From Lysinibacillus boronitolerans JCM 21713 = 10a = NBRC 103108 (GTDB taxonomy: Bacteria > Bacillota > Bacilli > Bacillales_A > Planococcaceae): a stretch of 64,000 nt of DNA. Position 1 is the first letter of the stretch. Each line of letters begins with the position of its first letter. This document shows positions 26,864 to 35,358 of the stretch, piece after piece. Made by a program: the position numbers and the translations under genes. Under the pieces are notes generated by a model. That model ran no database searches, was not told where the DNA came from, and saw only the letters and a program-made list of their open reading frames with translations. The stretch lies in contig NZ_JPVR01000079.1 of NCBI RefSeq assembly GCF_000772935.1, positions 1 to 64,000 of the forward strand, in the 5' to 3' direction.

Positions 26864-26893
26864 AAAAAAATCGAGGCAACAGAGGCGCCTCGA
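26864..26893 (-). terminator. Terminator after yidC2
   Basis: 7-bp GC-rich stem TCGAGGC/GCCTCGA (26871-26877 with 26887-26893) and a 7-base minus-strand T tract that runs directly into the next gene's AGGAGG. Confidence 0.88.
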
Positions 26894-26904
26894 CATCAAT
26901 CAAT

Positions 26905-27666
26905 TTATTTTTTTGCTTTCTCGGGATGTTCCGAATAATATTTACGTCCAATATATGTTTGAATAATCAACAATGCACCACTGACAGACCAATACAAAGG
27001 TAGTGCTGCCATAGAAGACATGGAGATAAAGACAATCATAATTGGTGAAATATAAATAAACATTTTCATCTGAGCTTTTTGTTGCTCAGGTACAGTCCAT
27101 AAAGATACACGAGCCTGGATTAGGTAAACAATCCCTGCAACAATGGTCATCACGATATCTGGTGAACCCAAGCTAAACCATAAAAACTCATGGGATTTCA
27201 CATCGGCAGAATACAAGATTGAGAAATACAGACCCATAATAATTGGCATTTGAATTAACATCGGTAAACAACCCATATTAAGTGGATTAATGCCATGCTT
27301 TTGATATAGAGCCATCATTTCTTGTTGATATTGCGTTTGCTCTTCTTTTGTCTTAGCTTCCTTCATTTTTTTCTGAACGGCTTCCATTTCAGGTTTAAAA
27401 GCATCCATCTTCGTTTTCATTAATTGTTGCTGACGATAGTTTTTTAACATAATCGGCATTAAGATTAAACGAATTAGAACCGTAATCGCGATGATTGCTA
27501 AACCATAGCTCCCTGAAAAGATATCATTCCCGAAAAACTCCAATAAAAATTCCATAGGTTTTACAAAGATACTATAGAAAAAACCTTCTTTGTTTTGCAC
27601 AGCTTGACAGCCACTAAGAACAAAAACGGCAAGACCAAGCATTGAAAATAGCTTCAAATTTTTCAT
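26905..27666 (-). CDS. yidC2: YidC/Oxa1 family membrane protein insertase (lipoprotein form)
   Basis: A 253-residue insertase that integrates membrane proteins with or without SecYEG. Signal peptide with lipobox VLSGC (Cys 20), five later membrane segments, the hydrophilic coiled loop (about 85-118) and the conserved INPLNMGCLPMLIQMPI. Bacillales usually carry two paralogues; this one stands alone, not next to rnpA-jag, so it is the YidC2/YqjG type by position. No MifM-like leader peptide is visible upstream. ATG 27664-27666 follows AGGTGG. Confidence 0.9.
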   Translation of the reverse strand: MKNLKLFSMLGLAVFVLSGCQAVQNKEGFFYSIFVKPMEFLLEFFGNDIFSGSYGLAIIAITVLIRLILMPIMLKNYRQQQLMKTKMDAFKPEMEAVQKKMKEAKTKEEQTQYQQEMMALYQKHGINPLNMGCLPMLIQMPIIMGLYFSILYSADVKSHEFLWFSLGSPDIVMTIVAGIVYLIQARVSLWTVPEQQKAQMKMFIYISPIMIVFISMSSMAALPLYWSVSGALLIIQTYIGRKYYSEHPEKAKK

Positions 27667-27700
27667 TTTTCCACCTACTATTATTTATCAACTACAGTGA

Positions 27701-27730
27701 AGTATACCTTATAGGGTCTCTCTTTATCAA
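27701..27730 (-). promoter_or_regulatory. Promoter of yidC2
   Basis: TTGATA (27725-27730), 18-bp spacer and TATACT (27701-27706) on the minus strand, 35 bp before the start codon. Confidence 0.7.
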
Positions 27731-27777
27731 ATAGCAAGTGCTACTCATTCCTTAAGCTGGTTCTCCAGATGATTCAT

Positions 27778-27817
27778 TAAAAAAGATGCGAGCTTTAGCA
27801 ACGCTAATATGTTCGCA
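27778..27817 (-). terminator. Terminator after the AraC-type gene
   Basis: Compound hairpin: outer TGCGA/TCGCA (27787-27791 with 27813-27817) around an inner TTAGC/GCTAA stem, with a 6-base minus-strand T run. Confidence 0.75.
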
Positions 27818-27842
27818 CCTTCTCATTCTCTATGCTCAAAAT

Positions 27843-28649
27843 CTAGACATTTTGTAATTCAGTCTCTGCCATTTCAAAACGATAAAATTCATGATGAAGC
27901 TCGTCTCTAAAATGTTTTGGCGTAACTCCCGTATATTTTTTGAAAATACGAGTAAAATAACTTTGATTACAGAAATGGAATTGATCTGAGATAGAAGTAA
28001 TACTTTTGTTTGTATGTCGTAAGTAGTATTGTGATTCTTCTACACGTCTAACATTTAAATACTCAACCAATGTAATGCCCACATGTTCTCTAAAAATACG
28101 TGATAAGTGACTAGTACTTATATGAAAGTTATTAGCAATACTTTCGACAGTTAAATCATTTTCAAGCTCGTCATTTATATACATTATCACTTTGTTAACT
28201 GTTTGATGTCGGAAAGTCGGTTGTTTGCGATCTGCAATAAAGTAAACAAAGAAATCAATTAAATCATCAGCAAATTGTAAAAACTCTGCGTCTTTCATCT
28301 GATTTTCTATCATATCGTTACACGCAATATTGAAAGCAAATGCTTTTTTCGAAGGTACTTGATTGTCCAGCAATTTACGAGCAACAATTGATGACAAAAC
28401 AGAAAAATAGCTTCGAACGATTTTAATGACCTGTTTGCCAAAACGAATTGAGAGAATATCAATTAACTCATGCAAAGATTTTTTCGCTTTTGCAGATTCT
28501 AAATGGTAAATTTCAAAAATTAGTTTCGACTCAATATTAAAAAATTCTTCGACACCGATATATTGATTAATATTATCGATTTCTTGGAAGTATCTTTTGG
28601 ATATCGTTTCTGACATAGAATGTTGATGTAGTTGCATAATCTTCCCCAT
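27843..28649 (-). CDS. AraC family transcriptional regulator
   Basis: A 268-residue regulator. The C-terminal two-HTH AraC domain spans about 160-258 (LTVESIANNFHISTSHLSRIF, then SISDQFHFCNQSYFTRIFK and GVTPKHFR). The N-terminal 150 residues are helical with no cupin or other recognised sensor. Two starts are possible: ATG 28647-28649 (GAGG only 4 bp upstream) and ATG 28635-28637 (GGGGAAG 3-6 bp upstream). Target genes are unknown; it is divergent from the LytTR gene across a 490-bp gap. Confidence 0.85.
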   Translation of the reverse strand: MGKIMQLHQHSMSETISKRYFQEIDNINQYIGVEEFFNIESKLIFEIYHLESAKAKKSLHELIDILSIRFGKQVIKIVRSYFSVLSSIVARKLLDNQVPSKKAFAFNIACNDMIENQMKDAEFLQFADDLIDFFVYFIADRKQPTFRHQTVNKVIMYINDELENDLTVESIANNFHISTSHLSRIFREHVGITLVEYLNVRRVEESQYYLRHTNKSITSISDQFHFCNQSYFTRIFKKYTGVTPKHFRDELHHEFYRFEMAETELQNV

Positions 28650-29142
28650 CTTTCCTCAGAGTGCACGAATTGCATGACAATATTTGACACCAATCCCGAC
28701 GAATTAAAAATAAGAAAATAGTATTTACTTATTCAATATAAGAACTGAGTCCTATTTCACAAATTTTATTAACAAATAAATCAAAAATAACCCTACTAAT
28801 ACACCAGATATAAAAAAAATAGACTATACAGTGAATTTTACCATATTCTGCGATTTCCTTTCAACCACATTTTAATTGCTACTCTAGTTCTAATTTATCA
28901 CATACGCATAGTAGAAACCTCGTAAACTTAATCTTAACAATTAAATTTTACCATATACATATCAAAATAAATTAGTCATTTTATAAATTTATTTACAAAT
29001 TATACAAAACTACTTACATTATTCTAATGGAACATTCGACATTTTTCTATTTTATTCCTAAATCTTCTCTATATAATTTATATGAATATGTAGTAAAATA
29101 GATGATAATACTATTTTTAAAAGTTTAGACGAGGTGTTTAAA
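28650..29142. other. Intergenic region between two divergent regulators
   Basis: About 490 bp, strongly AT-rich, with no credible coding frame. It must contain the promoters of the AraC-type and LytTR-type genes, but I find no box pair good enough to call and no clear repeat. Confidence 0.5.
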
Positions 29143-29793
29143 GTGGATCCAAAACAAATAGAAGAGATCATGGAGATAATTAAGGAGTTCTTCCCTGAAA
29201 ATACGTCCATCGCTATCTCAGATACAAATGAATATTTGTATTACCAACCAAGCAAGAAAGTTGATTTAAAAATTAAACCAGGTGACCCTATCAAAGAAGG
29301 TTCAGCCGCACACAAAGCATTAAGCTATGGTCAAAAAATCAGCTCCTATATTGAACCTGATGTCTTCGGTGTCGCATATTATGGCATGAGTATTCCTTTA
29401 ATGGAGGAAGGCGAAACAAAAGGAGCTATTACTGCTATCTTCCCGCAAAAACCATCAGCATTCTTAACAAACTACATTACAATCAAAATTGATGATTGCT
29501 GGTACCCAATCAAACATGATCAAGTGATTTATTTAGAAACACAACTCCGTAAAACATTTGTTAAAACAATGACTCGTGAAGGTTATCACCGTTTAAACTT
29601 AAGTGATCTAGAGCTATTTTTAGCACCTGACTCATTTATTCGTTGTCACCGCTCTTATATCGTTAACATTGACTACATCGATGAAATTCAACCAGATTCA
29701 CACTCAACGTTTTTATTAATTATGAAAGATGGTACGCGCATTCCTGTTAGCCAACGTTATGCAAGTTATTTCCGTCGTTCTTTAGGTTTCTAA
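29143..29793 (+). CDS. LytTR-domain transcriptional regulator with PAS-like sensor
   Basis: A 216-residue protein with an N-terminal PAS/GAF-like domain (about 10-108) and a C-terminal LytTR DNA-binding domain (about 112-214: YPIKHDQVIYLETQ, FIRCHRSYIVNIDYI, IPVSQRY). There is no receiver domain, so it likely senses a ligand directly. The start is GTG 29143-29145 with GAGGTG 6 bp upstream. It precedes a CoA-transferase gene by 350 bp across a terminator, and may regulate it; that is inference. Confidence 0.85.
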   Translation: MDPKQIEEIMEIIKEFFPENTSIAISDTNEYLYYQPSKKVDLKIKPGDPIKEGSAAHKALSYGQKISSYIEPDVFGVAYYGMSIPLMEEGETKGAITAIFPQKPSAFLTNYITIKIDDCWYPIKHDQVIYLETQLRKTFVKTMTREGYHRLNLSDLELFLAPDSFIRCHRSYIVNIDYIDEIQPDSHSTFLLIMKDGTRIPVSQRYASYFRRSLGF

Positions 29794-29799
29794 TTATGT

Positions 29800-29840
29800 A
29801 AGAACAGCAAGCAATTAATAATTGCTCGCTGTTCTTTTTT
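29800..29840 (+). terminator. Terminator after the LytTR gene
   Basis: 15-bp stem with one mismatch (29800-29815 with 29821-29836), short loop and T6. Confidence 0.92.
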
Positions 29841-30144
29841 GTGCTCAAATCAGCCTCATTTTCTTCCCTATTTAACTATTTTTGCACTATTTTTAATGTA
29901 GAAAACAACTAAATTTATACAGCTCTACAATAAAACGTTTTCTCTGTCGAAAAAGCATCTTAATGCTCGATTTTCCTTTTTTTACTCAATTTAATGCTAA
30001 TTCTAAAGTTTTTGTGACAATTTGGTGATAGTATTATTCAAATGGTTGGAGTCATACTACAACTGAATAAACAGAAAATTCTTAAATGTTTTTTCTAGTT
30101 TTGTAATCGGTTTCCATCAAAATTATTTAGGGGAGGATTTTTTT
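29841..30144 (+). promoter_or_regulatory. Upstream region of the CoA-transferase with a cre-like site
   Basis: About 300 bp before a highly expressed-looking gene. TTGTAATCGGTTTCCA (30101-30116) differs from the CcpA cre consensus at two positions and lies just before the ribosome site, so catabolite control is possible. Candidate promoter boxes near 30010-30035 are weak. I find no paired LytTR site. Confidence 0.35.
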
Positions 30145-31665
30145 ATGGATGCAAATGTTCAAAAACGCCTTGGTTTAAAAGAACTTGAGAGTAAAATTGT
30201 AACTGCTGAAGAAGCAGCAGCACTTATTTCTAATGGTGATGTAGTTGGGATGAGTGGTTTTACTCGTGCTGGGGATGCAAAAGTTGTTCCAATGGCATTA
30301 GTTGAGCGCGCAAAAAATGAAGAATTCAAAATTGATGTATATACAGGTGCATCATTAGGACCAGAAGTAGATAAGTACTTAGCAGAAGCTGGTGCAATTC
30401 GTAAACGCGGACCATTCCAAGGTGATGCGGGTATTCGTAATTTAATTAATTCTGGGGATATCTTATATGTAGATGCTCATCTTTCTCATAATGCTGAGCT
30501 AGTGCGCCAAGGAATTATCGGACCAATCAAGTATTTAATTCTTGAAGCGGTTGCTATTACTGAAGATGGCTTAATCATTCCAACAAACTCTGTAGGTAAC
30601 TCACCTATCTTTGCAGAATATGCAGAAAATATTATTATCGAGTTAAATATTTCTCATCCAGAAGCTTTAATTGGTATTCATGATATTTATGTACCTGGAG
30701 AGCAAGGTAAACGTGAAGCTATTCCAATGACAGATGCTATGCAACGCCTTGGTGATATTGGTATCAAAGTGGATCCAGCTAAAATTAAAGCAATTGTTAT
30801 TTCTGAAGAGCCAGATGCTCCTTCATTAATCGTACCTCCAGATGAAGAAACACAAACAATGGCAAACATTTTATTAGACTTCTTCCGTGATGAAATTAAA
30901 GCGGGTCGTTTAACAAAACAATTAATGCCATTGCAATCTGGTGTAGGTTCTGTAGCAAACGCTGTACTTGATGGCTTTGCAGATTCAGAATTTGAAGATT
31001 TAATTGTTGCATCTGAAGTACTTCAAGATGCTGTATTTAACTTAATCGATGCTGGGAAAGTTAAATTCGCAGCTGCAACTTCAATCACACTTACTGAAGA
31101 ATTACAGCAAAAGGTTTATGGTAATTTAGAAAAGTATGCTGATAAAATTTGCTTACGTCCACAAGAAATTTCTAACCACCCTGAGCTTATCCGTCGTTTG
31201 GGTCTAATCTCAATCAACACAGCTCTTGAGTTAGATATCTATGGTAACGTAAACTCAACGCATGTTTCTGGTACTCGTATGATGAACGGTATCGGTGGTT
31301 CAGGTGATTTCGCACGTAACGCACGCCTTGGTATTTTCGTTACAAAATCATACGCAAAGGGTGGAGCAATTTCTTCTATCGTGCCAATGGTATCTCACGT
31401 TGACCATACTGAGCATGACGTTGATGTTATCGTAACGGAACAAGGTATTGCTGACTTACGTGGTCTTGCGCCAAAAGAACGTGTACCTTTAATTATTGAA
31501 AACTGTGCACACCCAGATTACAAAGAGCAATTATGGGATTACTACAACCGTGCAGTGGAAGCAACTGGCAACCACCAAACGCCTCATCTTTTAGAGGAAG
31601 CACTTTCTTGGCATGTAAATCTTGCTAAAAACAAAACAATGAAAAAAGAAGTTGCAAAAGCTTAA
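30145..31665 (+). CDS. Acetyl-CoA hydrolase/succinate (acetate) CoA-transferase family protein
   Basis: A 506-residue class I-type CoA-transferase of the Cat1/AarC/Ach1 family, moving CoA between acetate and succinate or a related acid. N-domain GMSGFTRAGDAKVVP, glycine-rich LQSGVGSVANAVLDG, catalytic glutamate expected in VASEVLQDA, and GIGGSGDFARNARLGIF with VTEQGIADLRGLAPKER in the C-domain. Cytoplasmic. The ATG follows a strong GGGGAGG. Codon choice (many CGT, GGT, AAC) suggests high expression. Exact acids are not decidable from sequence. Confidence 0.9.
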   Translation: MDANVQKRLGLKELESKIVTAEEAAALISNGDVVGMSGFTRAGDAKVVPMALVERAKNEEFKIDVYTGASLGPEVDKYLAEAGAIRKRGPFQGDAGIRNLINSGDILYVDAHLSHNAELVRQGIIGPIKYLILEAVAITEDGLIIPTNSVGNSPIFAEYAENIIIELNISHPEALIGIHDIYVPGEQGKREAIPMTDAMQRLGDIGIKVDPAKIKAIVISEEPDAPSLIVPPDEETQTMANILLDFFRDEIKAGRLTKQLMPLQSGVGSVANAVLDGFADSEFEDLIVASEVLQDAVFNLIDAGKVKFAAATSITLTEELQQKVYGNLEKYADKICLRPQEISNHPELIRRLGLISINTALELDIYGNVNSTHVSGTRMMNGIGGSGDFARNARLGIFVTKSYAKGGAISSIVPMVSHVDHTEHDVDVIVTEQGIADLRGLAPKERVPLIIENCAHPDYKEQLWDYYNRAVEATGNHQTPHLLEEALSWHVNLAKNKTMKKEVAKA

Positions 31666-31679
31666 TTACTAAATGCTCG

Positions 31680-31716
31680 AACGTCTAATAAGTTGATACT
31701 TATTAGACGTTTTTTC
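31680..31716 (+). terminator. Terminator after the CoA-transferase gene
   Basis: 13-bp perfect stem (31680-31692 with 31699-31711), 6-nt loop and T6. Confidence 0.94.
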
Positions 31717-31822
31717 TGCGTGAAAGCAAAAAATAAGTGAGAAGTATTATCGATTGGAAAATGCTATAATAGGACTATATCAATCTTATTGACTATAATT
31801 GTTCTATTTCATCGGAGGAACT

Positions 31823-32965
31823 ATGAAGAAATTTATCTATGCTATTATTTTCTTTTCGTTTTTCGACCTTTTTACCCAGCTCCCTGTTATGAGTACATAT
31901 GCTGAGTCTTTAGGTGCATCGGCATTCCTCACTGGTCTTGCAGTAGGAATGTATTCGCTTTCCAATACATTCGGTAATATCATTTCAGGCTTTTTAACGG
32001 ATCGCAAGGGACCTTTTATCATACTCATAATAGGTCTTCTAACAACGGGTCTAGCATTAACGCTGTATAATTTAGTAGAAGAGCCCATTGCTCTATTAAT
32101 TGTACGTTTTATCCATGGCCTTGTTGCAGGCTTCATTGTTCCTGCTGCCTTTACATTTCTAGCAAACGCTACTGAGCAGGAAAAAAGAGGAAAGGGCAGT
32201 GCTATTTCTGGTGCCTTTGTTGGTATAGCAGCCATTATAGGCCCTGCATTTAGTGGCATTTTAGCTAGCCGAACAAGTGTCCCCTTCGTTTTTAATATCA
32301 CAGCAAGCTTTATGCTTCTTTTAGGTATTCTTGCGTTCTTTATATTGAAAGCAAATCAAGTAAAAAAAGAGAAGGCTCAACCTAGTAATTATATTCCGAT
32401 CAGTGTTTTTTTTAATAACACAGGAACATTAAAAGCCTTTTTAGGAGCCTTTTTCTTAATGTTTTCTCAAGGTGTTATTGCCTATCTACTTCCACTTAAA
32501 GTGCATGCCTTAGGCTTCGACTCTCGTTTAAGCGGCACTTTAATGAGTACATTTGGTATTATTGCAGTCCTAGTTTTCCTATTACCTACTAATCGTATTT
32601 TTGATAAGGTCAATCCACTCAAAACATTGTCTTTTGGAATAGGTTTAATGGGAATAAGTCAGCTATTAATTAGCCAAGCAAATTCTAGCTCTTTACTCTA
32701 TATAGCAATGGCTTGCTATGGAATTGGATTCGGTTTCCTATTCCCTTCAGTAAATTCGCTGCTAATTGACTCCACAACTGCTGAAGTACGAGGAAAAGCA
32801 TATGGCTATTTCTATGCGTTTTTCTCTCTAGGTGTAGTAATAGGCTCATCTTTACTAGGTTGGCTATCACTTGGTACTGTCAGTGGCTTTGTATTTACTG
32901 GCTTCGTTTTATTACTCTTTGCAGGCGCTATCCTTATCCCACACAAAAGACCTTCTCATGCTTAA
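31823..32965 (+). CDS. MFS transporter, drug-efflux type
   Basis: A 380-residue, twelve-helix major facilitator with the loop 2-3 motif SGFLTDRKGPFIIL, RFIHGLVAGFIVP in helix 4 and motif C-like GIAAIIGPAFSG in helix 5. Substrate unknown. The start is ATG 31823-31825 with CGGAGGA 4 bp upstream, not the codon 24 bp earlier. The stop lies inside the terminator stem. Confidence 0.85.
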   Translation: MKKFIYAIIFFSFFDLFTQLPVMSTYAESLGASAFLTGLAVGMYSLSNTFGNIISGFLTDRKGPFIILIIGLLTTGLALTLYNLVEEPIALLIVRFIHGLVAGFIVPAAFTFLANATEQEKRGKGSAISGAFVGIAAIIGPAFSGILASRTSVPFVFNITASFMLLLGILAFFILKANQVKKEKAQPSNYIPISVFFNNTGTLKAFLGAFFLMFSQGVIAYLLPLKVHALGFDSRLSGTLMSTFGIIAVLVFLLPTNRIFDKVNPLKTLSFGIGLMGISQLLISQANSSSLLYIAMACYGIGFGFLFPSVNSLLIDSTTAEVRGKAYGYFYAFFSLGVVIGSSLLGWLSLGTVSGFVFTGFVLLLFAGAILIPHKRPSHA

Positions 32966-32980
32966 ATGAGAAGGTTTTTT
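32950..32980 (+). terminator. Terminator overlapping the MFS stop codon
   Basis: 10-bp perfect stem (32950-32959 with 32966-32975) and T6 on the plus strand; the TAA at 32963-32965 is in the loop. The convergent stress gene ends 8 bp away. Confidence 0.9.
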
Positions 32981-32982
32981 GT

Positions 32983-33291
32983 TTACTTTTCCTTTTCTTG
33001 AATTTCTTCATTATAGAAATGGACACCAGTATGTCCTCCACCTTCAGCTACCATTTCATTCGAGGCAATTTTAGTTGGTGAAGTACCCGCCTCTGTTGCT
33101 ACCTCTGTAGCTACACGTTCTGCAATATTGTCGTGCATATCAGGACCTGTTGTAAGATACGACTCTAATTTTGCTTTCATACTATTAAACATTGTTAGTG
33201 CTTTATCACGATTCTCTTTTTTACTGAAATAAGATGCTGCTAGTCCTGCTAATCCTGCAACAACAACACCTGTACCTTTACGTTTTGCCAT
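32983..33291 (-). CDS. Small protein of 102 residues, probably sigma-B controlled
   Basis: N-terminal glycine/alanine-rich hydrophobic segment (GVVVAGLAGLAASYF, about 8-22) followed by a helical, charged part (SKKENRDKALTMFNSMKAKL), reminiscent of YtxH-type stress proteins but not clearly of that family. The ATG follows AGGAGGT. A good sigma-B promoter at 33339-33363 precedes it, so it is likely a general-stress gene. No enzymatic motif. Confidence 0.75.
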   Translation of the reverse strand: MAKRKGTGVVVAGLAGLAASYFSKKENRDKALTMFNSMKAKLESYLTTGPDMHDNIAERVATEVATEAGTSPTKIASNEMVAEGGGHTGVHFYNEEIQEKEK

Positions 33292-33338
33292 AGTTTATTA
33301 CCTCCTAAAAATATAGAAACTAGCTCTGTAGTATAGTT

Positions 33339-33363
33339 TTTCCCTATTCTTAAAAGAATAAAC
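33339..33363 (-). promoter_or_regulatory. Candidate sigma-B promoter
   Basis: GTTTAT (33358-33363), 13-bp spacer and GGGAAA (33339-33344) on the minus strand, 48 bp before the 102-residue gene. It resembles the rsbV promoter of this window (GTTTAA/14/GGGAAG). Confidence 0.7.
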
Positions 33364-33606
33364 ATTATTTTTTTATACCTTCTAGCATATATATTAATGT
33401 AAGGCTAAAACTTGCTCTTTTATCTAGTAATAATTCTGCCAATTCAATGCAGTTCGTCTCGTTTTAATGCAGACAAAATCTCCTATTAACATCCAGCTAT
33501 CACACCTTTATTTTTAGCATTCGTCAAAATTTTGTAACTATTTATGATTATAAAGGGCAAGTAAAGGGAATTAATGAAATAACACTAAAATAGGAGAGTG
33601 GTTAGG
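33364..33606. other. Intergenic region, no recognisable gene
   Basis: About 240 bp of AT-rich sequence between divergent small genes. It must hold the promoter for the 33-residue gene; I can see no clear box pair. Confidence 0.45.
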
Positions 33607-33708
33607 ATGAAAGATTTTGATTTAGCATATGATTGGATAGATATGGCTTCATTAATTGGTGGGGCTGGCTTCTTAACAGTACTAATTTATAGTGTCATTC
33701 TATTATAA
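33607..33708 (+). CDS. Small membrane protein of 33 residues
   Basis: ATG 33607-33609, MKDFDLAYDWIDMAS then a hydrophobic stretch LIGGAGFLTVLIYSVILL ending at the C-terminus. AGGAG lies about 10 bp upstream and a terminator follows 34 bp downstream, giving a complete transcription unit. The shape is that of a single-span membrane miniprotein with an acidic N-terminus. Function unknown. Confidence 0.6.
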   Translation: MKDFDLAYDWIDMASLIGGAGFLTVLIYSVILL

Positions 33709-33741
33709 GGAGCTACTTACATGATTTGCTCTAGCAATTAA

Positions 33742-33781
33742 AAGGCAATCCGCTTAATTAAAAGCAGATTGCCTTATTTTT
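33742..33781 (+). terminator. Terminator after the 33-residue gene
   Basis: 14-bp stem with one mismatch (33742-33755 with 33762-33775), 6-nt loop and a T-rich tail. Confidence 0.85.
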
Positions 33782-34061
33782 ATTGTTTTACATCATTGTA
33801 TGCATCTGACTTTTCAAATGCTGCCACAACATAGGAACAAACGGCCTCCATTTTATAGCCATTTTCGCGTGCATACGTTGCTGCTTGATCGAGTAATTGT
33901 TTGGCCACACCTTGACCACGGAGCTTATCTGATACATATGTGTGATCCATTACCATTACTGAGCCATTTTGCTGCCAAGTGATTTCCGCCAGTTTTTCTC
34001 CTGCTTGCTCATTTAAAAATGCAAACTTATTTTCTGCTAATTGTTGTAATTGGAATTCCAT
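33780..34061 (-). CDS. GNAT N-acetyltransferase, YjdJ/NATD1 type
   Basis: A 93-residue minimal GNAT (Gcn5-related) protein with YVSDKLRGQGVAKQLLDQA (acetyl-CoA loop) and VCSYVVAAFEKSDAY. Members are small, single-domain and of unknown substrate. The ATG follows GGAGTGGTGAGAA. Monocistronic. Confidence 0.85.
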   Translation of the reverse strand: MEFQLQQLAENKFAFLNEQAGEKLAEITWQQNGSVMVMDHTYVSDKLRGQGVAKQLLDQAATYARENGYKMEAVCSYVVAAFEKSDAYNDVKQ

Positions 34062-34216
34062 TTCTCACCACTCCTTTTATTCATAGTACCATAGCTTTTT
34101 GTATTTTCACAAAATTTGTGTACCTTCCTTTTATCTAATTAGCGTAGCTATGTCCAGATAATCGGTTAGCCTTCTGTGTTGGAAGCAGCTCACTTCAATT
34201 ATTTACTTGCTGAATC

Positions 34217-34269
34217 AAAAAAAGAATCTGTACACCTTCTCTAGCAAAGTGAGAGGGTATAACAGATTC
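34217..34269 (-). terminator. Terminator after the DUF1002 gene
   Basis: Stem GAATCTGT/ACAGATTC (34224-34231 with 34262-34269), inner pairing GAGAAGG/CCCTCTC, and a 7-base minus-strand T tract. Confidence 0.88.
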
Positions 34270-34288
34270 CTTTCTATCAACTTTAAAT

Positions 34289-35203
34289 TTAGTTAAACCA
34301 TGAAGAAATAGTATCTTTTAAATTAGCAAAAAAGCTTTTCACACTTTCCCAGAAACCTTTATCTTCCATAAGTGAGCCAAATTTTTCTTGGATCGTGTTA
34401 CTAATATCATTTAATTGATCTGACCATTTACTAAAATCAATGTCCAGCTTGCTTATTTTATCCATTAAATCTACTAGCAATTGACGGTCCTTTTCACTTA
34501 AATTAATTTCAAGCTTAGTTAATTGCTCTTGTACAATTTTTTCCACATCTTCACGTGTTGCTGGCTTTAATTCTGCAATTTGCTTTTTAATTTCAGTCAG
34601 TAATTCTGCTACTTTTGCATCGTCTACTCCTGCAGATTCTGCAATGGATGTTGCTACTGATAATTCTTCATTTGCTACATCAGTACGATCAATATCCAGT
34701 GTTTCACCTGTAGTGACCTCATATGCCTTGTAAATACCTACTAACGCTGAATGCCCTGTAACGGCTTTCGGAGCAGCTACCTGTACTGATGCATCCTGAA
34801 TTCCTGCTGTTAACATCGCATTTGCGTACATCTCTGAAGTTACCTGCGTTATATTCGATGGTGTGACAATTTGTATTACCAGACCCTCTCCTGCATCTCT
34901 GCGTGTAATCTTTGCAGAAGAATACATACGTGAGCTTGAATTACTATCTTTAATGTATTTTACTAGATCCTCACCAGACACAGTAATTTCTTCGATTTCA
35001 GGTTCTTCACTTACTTTTAATGATTTTTTTACAGACTCTTTTTCAGCCTCAGATAAATTTGCTCCATACACGACGATCGGTACGCCAAGTTTTTCATCTA
35101 TTGCTTTTGGAGGCGTATTGTCAGATGCAAATCCTGTAGCTGGTGCCATCACTCCAAATACCAACATTGTAGCAGTTAGTATTTTTATCCATGTTTTTTT
35201 CAA
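34289..35203 (-). CDS. Secreted DUF1002 protein (YpuA-like)
   Basis: A 304-residue exported protein: signal peptide (about 1-26, cleavage near GFA-SD), then a DUF1002 domain (about 35-240), and an amphipathic, helical C-terminal tail (KFGSLMEDKGFWESVKSFFANL). B. subtilis YpuA has the same domain and responds to cell-envelope stress; function is unknown. The start is TTG 35201-35203 after AAAGGGG. It is a single-gene unit. Confidence 0.85.
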   Translation of the reverse strand: MKKTWIKILTATMLVFGVMAPATGFASDNTPPKAIDEKLGVPIVVYGANLSEAEKESVKKSLKVSEEPEIEEITVSGEDLVKYIKDSNSSSRMYSSAKITRRDAGEGLVIQIVTPSNITQVTSEMYANAMLTAGIQDASVQVAAPKAVTGHSALVGIYKAYEVTTGETLDIDRTDVANEELSVATSIAESAGVDDAKVAELLTEIKKQIAELKPATREDVEKIVQEQLTKLEINLSEKDRQLLVDLMDKISKLDIDFSKWSDQLNDISNTIQEKFGSLMEDKGFWESVKSFFANLKDTISSWFN

Positions 35204-35276
35204 ATCGTGTGACCCCTTTCGCTAAAACTTCATAATTAGCAAGTATAATGTATGCCATTATACAATAATTAGTACG

Positions 35277-35313
35277 AAAAAAAGACGAGAAGGTTTCAAG
35301 GATGTCTCTCGTC
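35277..35313 (-). terminator. Terminator after cvfB
   Basis: GACGAGA/TCTCGTC stem (35284-35290 with 35307-35313) and a 7-base minus-strand T run. The loop is long (16 nt). Confidence 0.75.
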
Positions 35314-35358
35314 ATTTTTCCTGTTGTAAATGTCTTGCTGGCAATTCAAACTATATCC

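Noticed and set aside
26905-27842. MifM-like leader peptide upstream of yidC2
   Set aside because: The short gap has a promoter and no small frame with a ribosome site before yidC2.
29841-30144. Tandem LytTR sites upstream of the CoA-transferase
   Set aside because: No pair of matching half-sites at suitable spacing could be seen.
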